A DNA stretch of 64,000 nt from Calditrichia bacterium (GTDB lineage Bacteria > Calditrichota > Calditrichia > RBG-13-44-9 > J075), in the NCBI GenBank assembly GCA_028284905.1, contig JANQQU010000085.1:1-64000 (forward strand), in the 5' to 3' direction. Made by a program: the position numbers and the translations under genes. This document shows positions 54,297 through 63,404 of the stretch, one piece after another; positions within the stretch are counted from its first letter, which is position 1, and the number at the start of each line of letters is the position of its first letter. Under the pieces are notes generated by a model. That model had not been told where the DNA came from and searched no databases. It saw only the letters and a program-made list of their open reading frames with translations.

Positions 54297-55159
54297 AATA
54301 TGCATTCATAGATAGTCATCGTCAAAATTATCCGGTCACGGTCCTCTGTGCAGCGCTGGCTGTTGATAAGAGTGCTTACTATGCCTTCCATAAACGGGGC
54401 ATCAGCACTCAAAAGAAAGCGAATATAGCGCTTCTTAAAGAGATCAGAACGGTTCATAAAGCATCTCATTATACTTATGGCAGTCCTCGGGTAACCGCTG
54501 CGCTTAAAGCACAAGGAGTTAACTGTAGCGAGAACCGGGTAGCCAGATTAATGAGAGCCTATGACCTTCGGTCAAAAACGGCTCGAAAATTCAAGGTAAC
54601 GACCCACTCAAAGCACTCGCTGCCAGTAGCACCGAACTTGCTGAATCAGAACTTCAATGTGGCGGCACCAAACCGGGCCTGGGTCTCTGATATTACTTAC
54701 ATCTACACCAGGGAACGCTGGCTATATCTGGCCGTCATTATCGATCTGTTCTCACGCAAAGTCGTTGGATGGGCCACCAGCACTAACATAGATGCGAATC
54801 TGGTGATCACTGCCTTGAAAAATGCGTTGGCAAATCGTCGGGTTAAACCTGGCCTGATTTTCCATTCTGATCAGGGTAAACAATATGCATCCAATGCTTT
54901 CAGAGCCTTACTTGAAGCCAATAAAATCAAACAGAGCATGAGCCGAAAAGGTAACTGCTATGACAATGCCGTTTGTGAATCTTTCTTTAAAACATTAAAA
55001 ACAGAACTGATTTATCCTTACGATAATATTGAATCAATTAGGATCGCTAAAAGGAGTCTGTTTTATTATATCAATTTCTTCTATAACAGCATTCGCATAC
55101 ATTCAACTCTGGGATATAAATCCCCCAGAGAGTTCGAGCAAATAAACCGTGCAGCTTAA
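54293..55159 (+). CDS. IS3-family OrfB transposase (DDE)
   Basis: The 288-residue OrfB has a helix-turn-helix_21-type start and an rve integrase core with the DDE triad: Asp in VSDITYI, Asp in FHSDQGKQY and Glu in NAVCESFFKTLK (34 residues after the second Asp). It cuts and joins the IS ends. The ATG overlaps the OrfA stop (ATGA), but the main route is probably the -1 frameshift at 54257-54263. All catalytic residues are present, so the element may be active. Confidence 0.96.
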   Translation: MKYAFIDSHRQNYPVTVLCAALAVDKSAYYAFHKRGISTQKKANIALLKEIRTVHKASHYTYGSPRVTAALKAQGVNCSENRVARLMRAYDLRSKTARKFKVTTHSKHSLPVAPNLLNQNFNVAAPNRAWVSDITYIYTRERWLYLAVIIDLFSRKVVGWATSTNIDANLVITALKNALANRRVKPGLIFHSDQGKQYASNAFRALLEANKIKQSMSRKGNCYDNAVCESFFKTLKTELIYPYDNIESIRIAKRSLFYYINFFYNSIRIHSTLGYKSPREFEQINRAA

Positions 55160-55189
55160 ATTACTGTCTACCGTTTTGAGGAAGACCAA

Positions 55190-56014
<825 letters not shown>

Positions 56015-56055
56015 CGCAAAAGATAAAGCGCTATTGCAGTGAAAACAACTGAAAA

Positions 56056-56304
56056 TTATTTCAGGAGAAAATAAAGGCCCAATCCTACCACCCCGATTAT
56101 CAGTAATGGTTCCAGCAAGGAAAAGAGTGCGCCAATAATAGTAAAGGGCAGAAAAATGATGCCGAGAACCAAACCGATAATGGCACCGATAATCTTAAAT
56201 GGAATCGCCAGCAAAAAAGCGCCCGCTTCCAGAGCAATGCCCAAAGTTTTTAATACAACCCAGCCAACGCCAATCAAAAAAAGTAAGCCTAATAATTCAA
56301 ACAT
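56056..56304 (-). CDS. Small hydrophobic membrane protein
   Basis: This 82-residue protein is almost entirely hydrophobic, with three helices and no charged loops of note; 'ALEAGAFLLAIPFKIIGAIIG' marks the middle. It is not assigned; it has a remote likeness to PspG-type envelope-stress proteins. AGAGGGAA precedes the ATG. Its upstream DNA is the inverted array at 56388. Confidence 0.7.
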   Translation of the reverse strand: MFELLGLLFLIGVGWVVLKTLGIALEAGAFLLAIPFKIIGAIIGLVLGIIFLPFTIIGALFSLLEPLLIIGVVGLGLYFLLK

Positions 56305-56387
56305 GTTCTTTCCCTCTTTGTGTTATCACCCTCGATGACTTGCTTTATCTTTACGGGAGGAAATGCTGGAAGTTTAATGAAAAAGTT

Positions 56388-56547
56388 ACGAATGCGGAAT
56401 GATTGGAATGCGGAATTGCGAATGTCGAATGCAGATTTCGAAATGCGGAATTGCGAATGTCGAATGCGGAATAGGAGAGACTCACTCAAATATTTTCAAT
56501 TCCGCATTCCGAATTCCCACTTCCGCATTCCCACTTCCGCATTCGAA
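56388..56547. repeat. Inverted array of GAATGCGGAA units
   Basis: The left half (56388-56472) repeats GAATGCGGAATTGCGAATGTC-like words in the forward sense; the right half (56499-56547) has ATTCCGCATTCC, CCCACTTCCGCATTCC words in the reverse sense. The two halves can pair. Its right end touches the stop of the SpoIIM-like gene. Confidence 0.9.
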
Positions 56548-57129
56548 TCACTCTTCATCTTCTTTTTCAAGCCGGCGGGTAAGAATAATAAAGGCTGCTT
56601 CCAGGAGAGCGGCACAGATAAGTACAGTGAATATATATTTTAAGTAAAGCGGGGAAAGGCCGGCGAACATTTCTGCGGTGACGGCGAGATCTGCTTTTTC
56701 CAGCTGTACTTCCGCTAGTTTGAAGCTCATACTAAAGCTGAGCCAGGCAGCAGGAAATTCCAGCCAGGCAATCGGGTTGAGGAAAATCTGGGCAATCCCT
56801 TTCCAGCCGCCAATATCAAAACTGATCACCGCAACATTGAAGCCGGTAAGAAATGCAAAGAGGGGAGGAGTGATGATCAAAAATCCAAACAAAAAACTGC
56901 TGAAGAGAGAAATATTGTTCAATACCAGTATCAATAGAAATGTAACCCAAAAACCGAGGCCGGTTTTGAAGTAGTGCTCCATCATGCGAAATATCCAGCG
57001 GGGATATTGTAACAGGAAATCGATCTCCTTCTCCACGGCAATCGGGGCACAATAAATGCCAATGACAAACAACATTGCGGAGAGGTAGAAATATGCCGGA
57101 TTGACAATTTCAAATAGATCGTTAAACAT
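56548..57129 (-). CDS. SpoIIM-like (DUF95) integral membrane protein
   Basis: This 193-residue protein has five membrane segments. The conserved centre 'GFLIITPPLFAFLTGFNVAVI' then 'LNPIAWLEFPAAWLSFSMSFKLAE' fits the stage II sporulation protein M family, which occurs widely in non-sporulating bacteria and is not functionally defined there. GGGAG lies upstream of the ATG. Divergent from the VanZ gene. Confidence 0.7.
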   Translation of the reverse strand: MFNDLFEIVNPAYFYLSAMLFVIGIYCAPIAVEKEIDFLLQYPRWIFRMMEHYFKTGLGFWVTFLLILVLNNISLFSSFLFGFLIITPPLFAFLTGFNVAVISFDIGGWKGIAQIFLNPIAWLEFPAAWLSFSMSFKLAEVQLEKADLAVTAEMFAGLSPLYLKYIFTVLICAALLEAAFIILTRRLEKEDEE

Positions 57130-57320
57130 AATGGTCAGTCTCCCAAAAGATATTCGCAGTAAGATGGTTGCGAATCATAAAATATAACAAAAAGTGTGCT
57201 CTTATAAAAAAAATAGCCTAATCAATTGTAAATTATATCATATTAGAGAAGGCTTTTCCATATAGTTTGCAGGCTTATACTGATAATTGATCCGAGGACA
57301 AGCAAAGCGAGCAGAAATTC

Positions 57321-58904
57321 ATGAACCGGAAAGTCGTCTCATTCCTTTTTTGGGCATTTACACTCTTTACTGTTTACAATACCTTAATCCCATTCAGCTT
57401 CGATTACGGATTTGGCGATCTGGCGGAGCAAATCAGTAAGATCAACTGGAAAATGTACTGGGGAGAAGATATTGCTATTACGGACATTGTCGGTAATATC
57501 ATTCTCTTTATGCCGTTTGGTTTCCTGCTGTATATGAAGCTCCAGCAAAATGGCAGCAATCATCCGATTTTTATCGCGATCTTGGCCGGGGCAGCGCTCA
57601 GTTTGAGTATTGAAATTACCCAGCTGTTTATTCAATCCCGTGATACGGCACCGCATGATTTGTTGAACAACACCCTGGGGAGCTTCGTGGGGGCTGCCGT
57701 AGCGTCAATCTATTCGGCCAGCATGGCAGCGATTACCCGCCGGACATTCTATGATCTGCTCGATCGCAAGCCCTTTATTCTCCTGGCAGTAATAATCGCT
57801 CTATCGCAGTTCGTTACCGCGGTGATGCCTTTTACAGTGTCGATCAGCGTTTCCTCGTTGGCGGATAGTGTGAAGGAATCGAATGTCATTCCCTTTACTT
57901 ACATGCCCATTGGCACCATGCTTTTTGGTTATCATAACGAGAAAACAGAATATCGGATAACGCCGGCCGCGCTGGATAGCCTGCGGCAAGATGACGTGCC
58001 GGAAGAAGTGCTTGCCAGGCTGGCAAATCTGCAGGAAGTGGAAAACTCCCGGCGCAGCCGCTTTCTCAACGAAGTGAAACGGGAACTGGGTGGCAAGACC
58101 CGGGACAAGTATCGCCGAAAGATTCTTCGCTACGCAGAGTTGCCGGAGCAGCAGTTCTTCCAGATGTCGAAATGGCTGGAGAGCCTGATATACTGGATTG
58201 CCGTCGGCTACATTCTGATGATTTGCTATCGCATTTACTGGAAAAATAAACCTTATGGCAATGCCTTACTTTATGGCCTGCCACTGCTCTATTTCTTATT
58301 TCTGGAAGGATTCCAGTTAATCATTACTTCCCGGATTTCCGACGTGAATGATATCATTAGTGGTTACGGGGGAGTGCTCGCCGGTATTGGATTATATCAT
58401 CTGTTGAAGCCAATTCGCCGGGCGGGCGTTAAGCGGGACATCGACCTTCTGAAAATTCCCCTGATATTCTATTTTGTCTTCATCTTCTTTGCCGGATTTC
58501 GCCCCTTCGATTGGTCGTTGGCGGCAGAGGTGATTAACAAAGATTTAATTGCGGAAAATTTAATTCCCTTCTACGCCTATTTCCGGAAGACCAATTTATG
58601 GAATATGTACGACCTTGTCAGCACGATGGCCTACTTTGTACCGATTAGTTTGTTCTGGTCCTATGTGCAGCGGGAAAAAGGCCAGGCTTATGCGCAAATT
58701 TATACGGTGACAATTATTGCCGGGTTGGTCGTTGGGGCGATTATAGAATTTAGCCAATTGCTTTCATTTGAACGCATTGCGGAGATCACCGATGTGCTCG
58801 CTTACGGCACTGGCGGTGCGATCGGCACTTTTCTGGTTTATTATTACCACCATCAAATTATTCCGACTTTGAAAATGGTGAAACAAGGGACGCTACGCTT
58901 GTAA
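57321..58904 (+). CDS. Double VanZ-family membrane protein
   Basis: The 527-residue protein has two VanZ domains. In the first (about 8-135) the family pattern is complete: DIVGNIILFMPFGFLL, SIEITQLFIQSRDTAPHDLLNNTLG. The second (about 390-510) is looser: FRPFDWS, NLIPFYAYF and a helix ending IIEFSQLLSFERIAEITDVLAYGTGGAIG. A soluble charged segment of ~80 residues lies between. VanZ proteins give teicoplanin-type resistance or act on the lipid/cell-wall; the actual role here is unknown. Fused VanZ-VanZ proteins are uncommon. Confidence 0.85.
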   Translation: MNRKVVSFLFWAFTLFTVYNTLIPFSFDYGFGDLAEQISKINWKMYWGEDIAITDIVGNIILFMPFGFLLYMKLQQNGSNHPIFIAILAGAALSLSIEITQLFIQSRDTAPHDLLNNTLGSFVGAAVASIYSASMAAITRRTFYDLLDRKPFILLAVIIALSQFVTAVMPFTVSISVSSLADSVKESNVIPFTYMPIGTMLFGYHNEKTEYRITPAALDSLRQDDVPEEVLARLANLQEVENSRRSRFLNEVKRELGGKTRDKYRRKILRYAELPEQQFFQMSKWLESLIYWIAVGYILMICYRIYWKNKPYGNALLYGLPLLYFLFLEGFQLIITSRISDVNDIISGYGGVLAGIGLYHLLKPIRRAGVKRDIDLLKIPLIFYFVFIFFAGFRPFDWSLAAEVINKDLIAENLIPFYAYFRKTNLWNMYDLVSTMAYFVPISLFWSYVQREKGQAYAQIYTVTIIAGLVVGAIIEFSQLLSFERIAEITDVLAYGTGGAIGTFLVYYYHHQIIPTLKMVKQGTLRL

Positions 58905-58913
58905 TAAAAAGTG

Positions 58914-59000
58914 GCAGTGGCAGTAGCAGTTGGCAGGCTAAAACTTTTGTTGAGAGACTTTAATTTCTATCTGTAATTGATTTGACTTCACTGCCACTGC
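58914..59000. repeat. GCAGTGGCAGT inverted repeat between convergent genes
   Basis: GCAGTGGCAGT (58914-58924) is mirrored by ACTGCCACTGC (58990-59000). The left arm is part of a GGCAGT hexamer run. It sits between two convergent genes and might end both transcripts. Confidence 0.85.
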
Positions 59001-59016
59001 ACACCCGGTGGGGAAG

Positions 59017-60084
59017 CTATTTCAAAAGTCTATCCAAGGCAGTATCGACTGCTCCGGAGAAATTCTCACCATTTTCCCAATGCAGCGAGATATGCCGCTC
59101 TCCATCCTGGTAACCGTATTGGGTCATGTTGGAGTCGCTGAAAATAGTCAGGGTCGGCACGTCGAGCGCGGCGGCGAGATGCATCGGTCCGGTATCGCCG
59201 GAAATAAAGAGGGAGAAGCGGGAGAAGAACGCAGCCGTTTCTAAGAGACTACCTTCCCAGATCAACGTATTGTTTTTAATATCATCGCGATGTTGCTTCA
59301 GCAAGGGACGATCGGCGGGGCCACAGGCGAAATATATCGGTCGCTTACTTTTCTTTTCAACTAACTCATGTAGAAAATCAATTTGTTGTCGATTGAGCAC
59401 TTTTCGCCCGGTTGCTCCGAGCCATATGAGAATGCCGCCATCTTCGTAAGCCGGAAATTTATGCTTAAGCTGCTGCCGAATGTCGTCTGCAACGGTAAAT
59501 CCACCGAAACGACAAGCGGCGGTATCATCGATTGCACGCCAAAGATCTATCATCGCATCGGAGTAATGTTTGTCTATGGATGATTTAATGGCAACATTGT
59601 AATACTTTGCGCTGTCCCGCGCGTCAAAACCGACCAGATAGCGTGGATAGAGCAGTCGCCCAAAGATTGCCTGGGAGAGGGAAAAGTTGTCGGGATTGTG
59701 AGAAGTGATAGCGACATCTATTGACGCAGCGCGCAACTGGCGGATGAGTTTCAGATATCTCCAGGGACGCTTCATTAAAGCCGGTTGATTATACGGCCAA
59801 ATTTGATCAATCAAATCGCCGGTCGTTTCCTGAAAAAGTTTCGCAACCGGTTCATGGATGAGATAATGAATTTGCGCATCGGGCAGGGTCTCCCGAATTG
59901 CCCGCAGCAGCGGCAGCAACAGAATACCATTACCCAGGCGCTGATCCAGGCGATAGAGCAAAACCGTTTTAATCTCAGATGCATCCGGCGCTGGCTTCGG
60001 CGTCACCGGCAATAGCCGATTCAGCGTTCGGCGCAGCAGTCGCTTGAAAAAAAGTTCTGTCGATTTTAAACGGTTCTTTTTCAT
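59017..60084 (-). CDS. Glycosyltransferase family 9 (heptosyltransferase-like)
   Basis: The 355-residue product (from ATG 60084) has the GT9 GT-B fold: 'VLLYRLDQRLGNGILLLPLLRAIRETLP' at the N-terminus and 'GDTGPMHLAAALDVPTLTIFSD' in the C-terminal domain, which is the nucleotide-sugar-binding site. Such enzymes add sugars, usually heptose, to lipopolysaccharide core in the cytoplasm. A GTG at 60108 is an alternative start. The presence suggests an LPS-like outer leaflet. Confidence 0.88.
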   Translation of the reverse strand: MKKNRLKSTELFFKRLLRRTLNRLLPVTPKPAPDASEIKTVLLYRLDQRLGNGILLLPLLRAIRETLPDAQIHYLIHEPVAKLFQETTGDLIDQIWPYNQPALMKRPWRYLKLIRQLRAASIDVAITSHNPDNFSLSQAIFGRLLYPRYLVGFDARDSAKYYNVAIKSSIDKHYSDAMIDLWRAIDDTAACRFGGFTVADDIRQQLKHKFPAYEDGGILIWLGATGRKVLNRQQIDFLHELVEKKSKRPIYFACGPADRPLLKQHRDDIKNNTLIWEGSLLETAAFFSRFSLFISGDTGPMHLAAALDVPTLTIFSDSNMTQYGYQDGERHISLHWENGENFSGAVDTALDRLLK

Positions 60085-60223
60085 GGCGGGGGAATATAAA
60101 GCCTGCACTGAAGGTAATCAAGCGATGGGAAAAAGGTGAGCTCAAAAATTAGGAAAGCTTTTCTGTGGGAATTTGTGTATTATTAATGCCTTGAGCAAAC
60201 CCCAAAGGGGCAAGTGAGCAAGT

Positions 60224-60258
60224 AACGAACAACGAATAACGAGCAACGAACAACGAAT
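60224..60258. repeat. AACGAAC heptamer array directly at a start codon
   Basis: AACGAAC, AACGAAT, AACGAGC, AACGAAC, AACGAAT: five heptamers in exact register, the last base immediately before the ATG of the SLC13 gene. The place of a Shine-Dalgarno sequence is therefore occupied by repeat. Confidence 0.96.
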
Positions 60259-61488
60259 ATGGCCACAGCACAACTGATCTGTTTTTTCATCTCCGGTTTT
60301 CTCATTTCCCGCCTGGTTATTAAAACCCTTCTGCCTCAGCGAATGGTATATGCGCTGATTGGTAAAAAGCACTTAAGCGTATCCCGGGTAATTCTCTACC
60401 TGGTTGCACTATCTGCCGGTCTATCGTTTTTTATACCCAACGCGATTACCGTTTTAACTTTACTTCCTGTCCTGGAATTATTACGACGCACCTATGCTGA
60501 TGCGGAAGCACCCGCTGGCAGCATTCCCACCATGCTCGCCCTCTCGACAATATATGGAGCGAATATCGGAGGAATGGGATCGATAACCGCAACGCCGGCC
60601 AATGGTATCCTGGTTTCCTATGCGGAACTGTATAGCGTGCCGGGAGAGAAGTTCCTCACTTTTGCCGCCTGGCTGGTGTGGGGGATACCGCTGGTTTGTA
60701 TACTGGTTGTCATCGCCTGGCTGGTGCTTGTTGCTATCTTCCGCCCCTGGCGATATCAATTGGGAAAAACTCGCCTCCCTTTTTCCGAAGCGGAAGTGCT
60801 GCATCCCCAACAAAAAACGGCAATTGCTGTTACCGCATTCTTTTTCATATCCTCGTTAATTTTATCTCTCTTACTGATGGAATATCCGCAATGGGCATTG
60901 CAAACGGTAGTGGCTACTGTCATTATCACCTTACTCATGGTCGGAATGCTTTTCCTCTATCCAATGGTTTCAGCTGAAGGAAACGCTAATAAAGTTCCTC
61001 TGTTACAGATTGCCGATTGCTATAACGATTTACCGACCCGGGGATTCTTTTTTGTCGGTATTGCCGTGGTGCTGGCAGGTATTCTCTATTTCTTTAATAT
61101 CGATGATCTTTTTGCGGAATGGATAAAACGCTGGTTGCCGACCGGCATTTCATTTTTCACACTTTTTTTACTACTGGCACTACTGACATCTTTTTCCACA
61201 GAAGTATTGAGCAATACAGCGGTGCAAATTAGTATGTTTTTAATTGTATTGCCTTTTGCGGAAAGTATGGGATTCCCGGCGATTCTCGCACTCGTTATCG
61301 TTACCCTTTCCAGCACATGTGCTTTTATGAGCCCGATCGCTACCGGGGTGAATGGGCTGGCTTTTGGTGGAGTAAAGGATGTTTCCTTCACAAAAATGCT
61401 GCTGGTGGGAATGGTGATGAACACATTGGGCGCCATCGTTATTACGATTTGGGCAACACAGGTTATCGCCCGGGTTTTTGGTTTGTAA
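60259..61488 (+). CDS. SLC13/DASS-type anion transporter
   Basis: The 409-residue protein has about 10 to 11 membrane helices and two copies of the SNT/ANI-type re-entrant motif: 'GANIGGMGSITATPANGI' in the first half and 'EVLSNTAVQISMFLIVLP' plus 'CAFMSPIATGVNGLAFG' in the second. These belong to the divalent anion:Na+ symporter family (sulfate, dicarboxylates). It is somewhat shorter than full-length members. The ATG directly follows the heptamer array and no Shine-Dalgarno sequence is visible. Confidence 0.85.
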   Translation: MATAQLICFFISGFLISRLVIKTLLPQRMVYALIGKKHLSVSRVILYLVALSAGLSFFIPNAITVLTLLPVLELLRRTYADAEAPAGSIPTMLALSTIYGANIGGMGSITATPANGILVSYAELYSVPGEKFLTFAAWLVWGIPLVCILVVIAWLVLVAIFRPWRYQLGKTRLPFSEAEVLHPQQKTAIAVTAFFFISSLILSLLLMEYPQWALQTVVATVIITLLMVGMLFLYPMVSAEGNANKVPLLQIADCYNDLPTRGFFFVGIAVVLAGILYFFNIDDLFAEWIKRWLPTGISFFTLFLLLALLTSFSTEVLSNTAVQISMFLIVLPFAESMGFPAILALVIVTLSSTCAFMSPIATGVNGLAFGGVKDVSFTKMLLVGMVMNTLGAIVITIWATQVIARVFGL

Positions 61489-61553
61489 ATGAGGGGGATT
61501 GTTTCCCGGAAATGGTAATAGTAGTAAACCGTTCGTAAAAGTATGGAGATCGT

Positions 61554-63299
61554 ATGAAAAAATGTCTGATTACCATTTTGTTCCTGAGTATCTTGGCAAC
61601 AATTGCCCTGGCTCAGCAGAGCAGTAAAGTTTCCACGCGTTTACTGGAAGCCGTTGAAAGTATCAGCGTGGACGAGACAATTACTGCCTGGATCTATTTC
61701 CAGGATAAGGGACCGGCAATGGAAACCGCATTGCAAGCAGCAGAAGCAACTTTGACAGAAAAAGCATATCAGCGGCGTTTGCGTAACCGCGGCGCAGCAA
61801 ATTTGGTTGATGCGAAAGACTTGCCGGTTTATGCCGCATATCTGCAGGGAATTAAAAACGAAGTTGTGAAAATACGCCATAAGTCTCGTTGGCTGAATGC
61901 CGTTTCCGTTGAACTAAAGCGCACTGCACTTAGCAATTTAAGCGCTTTAAGCTATGTAAAGAAAATAGACCTGCTTCGCAAATTTCGTAACGACCGGACT
62001 TTCGAGGAAAAGCCGATTCCTGAGAAATTGAAGGAAAACCGTCAAGGTTTGGAAAAGACCACTACTATCGATTATGGTTCTTCTTTCACTCAGAATGCGC
62101 AAATCGGGGTGCCGGCGATGCACGACCTTGGCTATGATGGTAGCGGCATATTAATTGGTATGCTCGATGCCGGCTTTAATAATTTGCAGCATCCCGGTAT
62201 TGATCATGTCAATATTTTGGCCACCTGGGATTTTGTTAATGGTGATGAGAATGTTTCTGACCAGCCGGGGCAACTGGGCTCGGGTAATCATGGCACTTAT
62301 ACACTCAGTGCATTAGCCGGCCATGCCGAAGGACAATTGATTGGTCCTGCCTATAATGCCGATTTTGTTTTAGCGAAGACGGAAAACACCGAGTCGGAAA
62401 CCAATGCCGAAGAGGATTGGTGGGTGGCCGGTGCCGAGTGGGCGGATAGCCACGGCGTGGATATTATCAGCAGTTCGCTGGCCTATCGCGAATTTGATCC
62501 CGGCCAGAACAGTTATACCTGGGAAGATATGAACGGGGATATTGCCCTGGTAACGATTGCCGCGGATATTGCTGCTTCCCGAGGCATTTTAGTGGTGAAT
62601 TCAGCGGCCAATGAAGGAATTCCGGCACCGGGAGAAAATACGATTTGGGCACCAGCGGATGGCGACAGCGTGCTGGCTATTGGCGCTGTAGACGCTAATG
62701 GCAATATTGCCGGGTTTAGCTCCCGCGGCCCTTCGGCGGATGGACGGATCAAGCCGGATGTTAGTGCGATGGGTGTTTTCACGGTTTGCTGTAGTGCAAT
62801 AACTTTGAATTATATTGCGGTAAATGGTACTTCGCTTTCCTGTCCGTTAGTTGCTGGCGCAGCTGCATTGTTGCTGCAGGCGCATCCGAATCTGACTAAT
62901 ATGGACATTTACAATTTGCTCCGCAATACCGCCAGTCAGGCCAGCACGCCGGATAACAATTATGGCTACGGCATCATCGATGTTTCCGCTGCATCCAATG
63001 CGGTTGTTGGCATCGCATCAGAAGATAATGTTGTGCGCGATTTCGAATTGCTGCCGGTGTATCCCAATCCCTTCAATCCGCAGACCAGCATCCAGTTCAA
63101 CCTGGATAAAGCTGCTGAAATTGAGCTGGCAATCTTCAATACGCTCGGTCAGCAGGTTAGCACGCTTTATAGCGGTCAAAAATCTTCCGGACGCCATAAG
63201 TTTCAGTGGGAGGCTTCCGGAAACCCCTCCGGCCTCTATTTCGTTGTATTATCTGCTGATGGCCAAAAGCAAGTGCAAAAGGCTGTTTTGCTGAAGTAA
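61554..63299 (+). CDS. Secreted subtilisin-family protease with sorting domain
   Basis: The 581-residue product has a signal peptide (1-20), a propeptide-like region (about 30-160), an S8 catalytic domain with Asp205 (GMLDAGF), His246 (SGNHGTYT), Asn (SAANEG) and Ser427 (NGTSLSCP), and a type IX-style C-terminal sorting domain (YPNPFNPQTSIQF ...). GGAGA precedes the ATG. Export across the outer membrane is inferred from the tail. A paralogue follows directly. Confidence 0.93.
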   Translation: MKKCLITILFLSILATIALAQQSSKVSTRLLEAVESISVDETITAWIYFQDKGPAMETALQAAEATLTEKAYQRRLRNRGAANLVDAKDLPVYAAYLQGIKNEVVKIRHKSRWLNAVSVELKRTALSNLSALSYVKKIDLLRKFRNDRTFEEKPIPEKLKENRQGLEKTTTIDYGSSFTQNAQIGVPAMHDLGYDGSGILIGMLDAGFNNLQHPGIDHVNILATWDFVNGDENVSDQPGQLGSGNHGTYTLSALAGHAEGQLIGPAYNADFVLAKTENTESETNAEEDWWVAGAEWADSHGVDIISSSLAYREFDPGQNSYTWEDMNGDIALVTIAADIAASRGILVVNSAANEGIPAPGENTIWAPADGDSVLAIGAVDANGNIAGFSSRGPSADGRIKPDVSAMGVFTVCCSAITLNYIAVNGTSLSCPLVAGAAALLLQAHPNLTNMDIYNLLRNTASQASTPDNNYGYGIIDVSAASNAVVGIASEDNVVRDFELLPVYPNPFNPQTSIQFNLDKAAEIELAIFNTLGQQVSTLYSGQKSSGRHKFQWEASGNPSGLYFVVLSADGQKQVQKAVLLK

Positions 63300-63404
63300 G
63301 AAATTAAGGACGGCTTGTGAGATTAGCAGTAAGAATTTATCGTCGATTTCGCAAGCCTTCCGGCTTTGCCATAATGCTGACTATCATAAACGAATTGGAT
63401 CGAC

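Larger units (their letters stand above)
53940..55172 (+). mobile_element. IS3-family insertion sequence
   Basis: The two transposase genes are flanked by TGTAGACACCGAATTAAG at the left and its imperfect reverse complement, CTTAAATTACTGTCTACC, at the right. GTAGACA/TGTCTAC is perfect, the next ten bases about 60% matched. The length (about 1.23 kb) suits IS3. No clear target duplication was seen, so the ends may be off by a few bases. Its right end abuts the serine-recombinase remnant. Confidence 0.85.
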
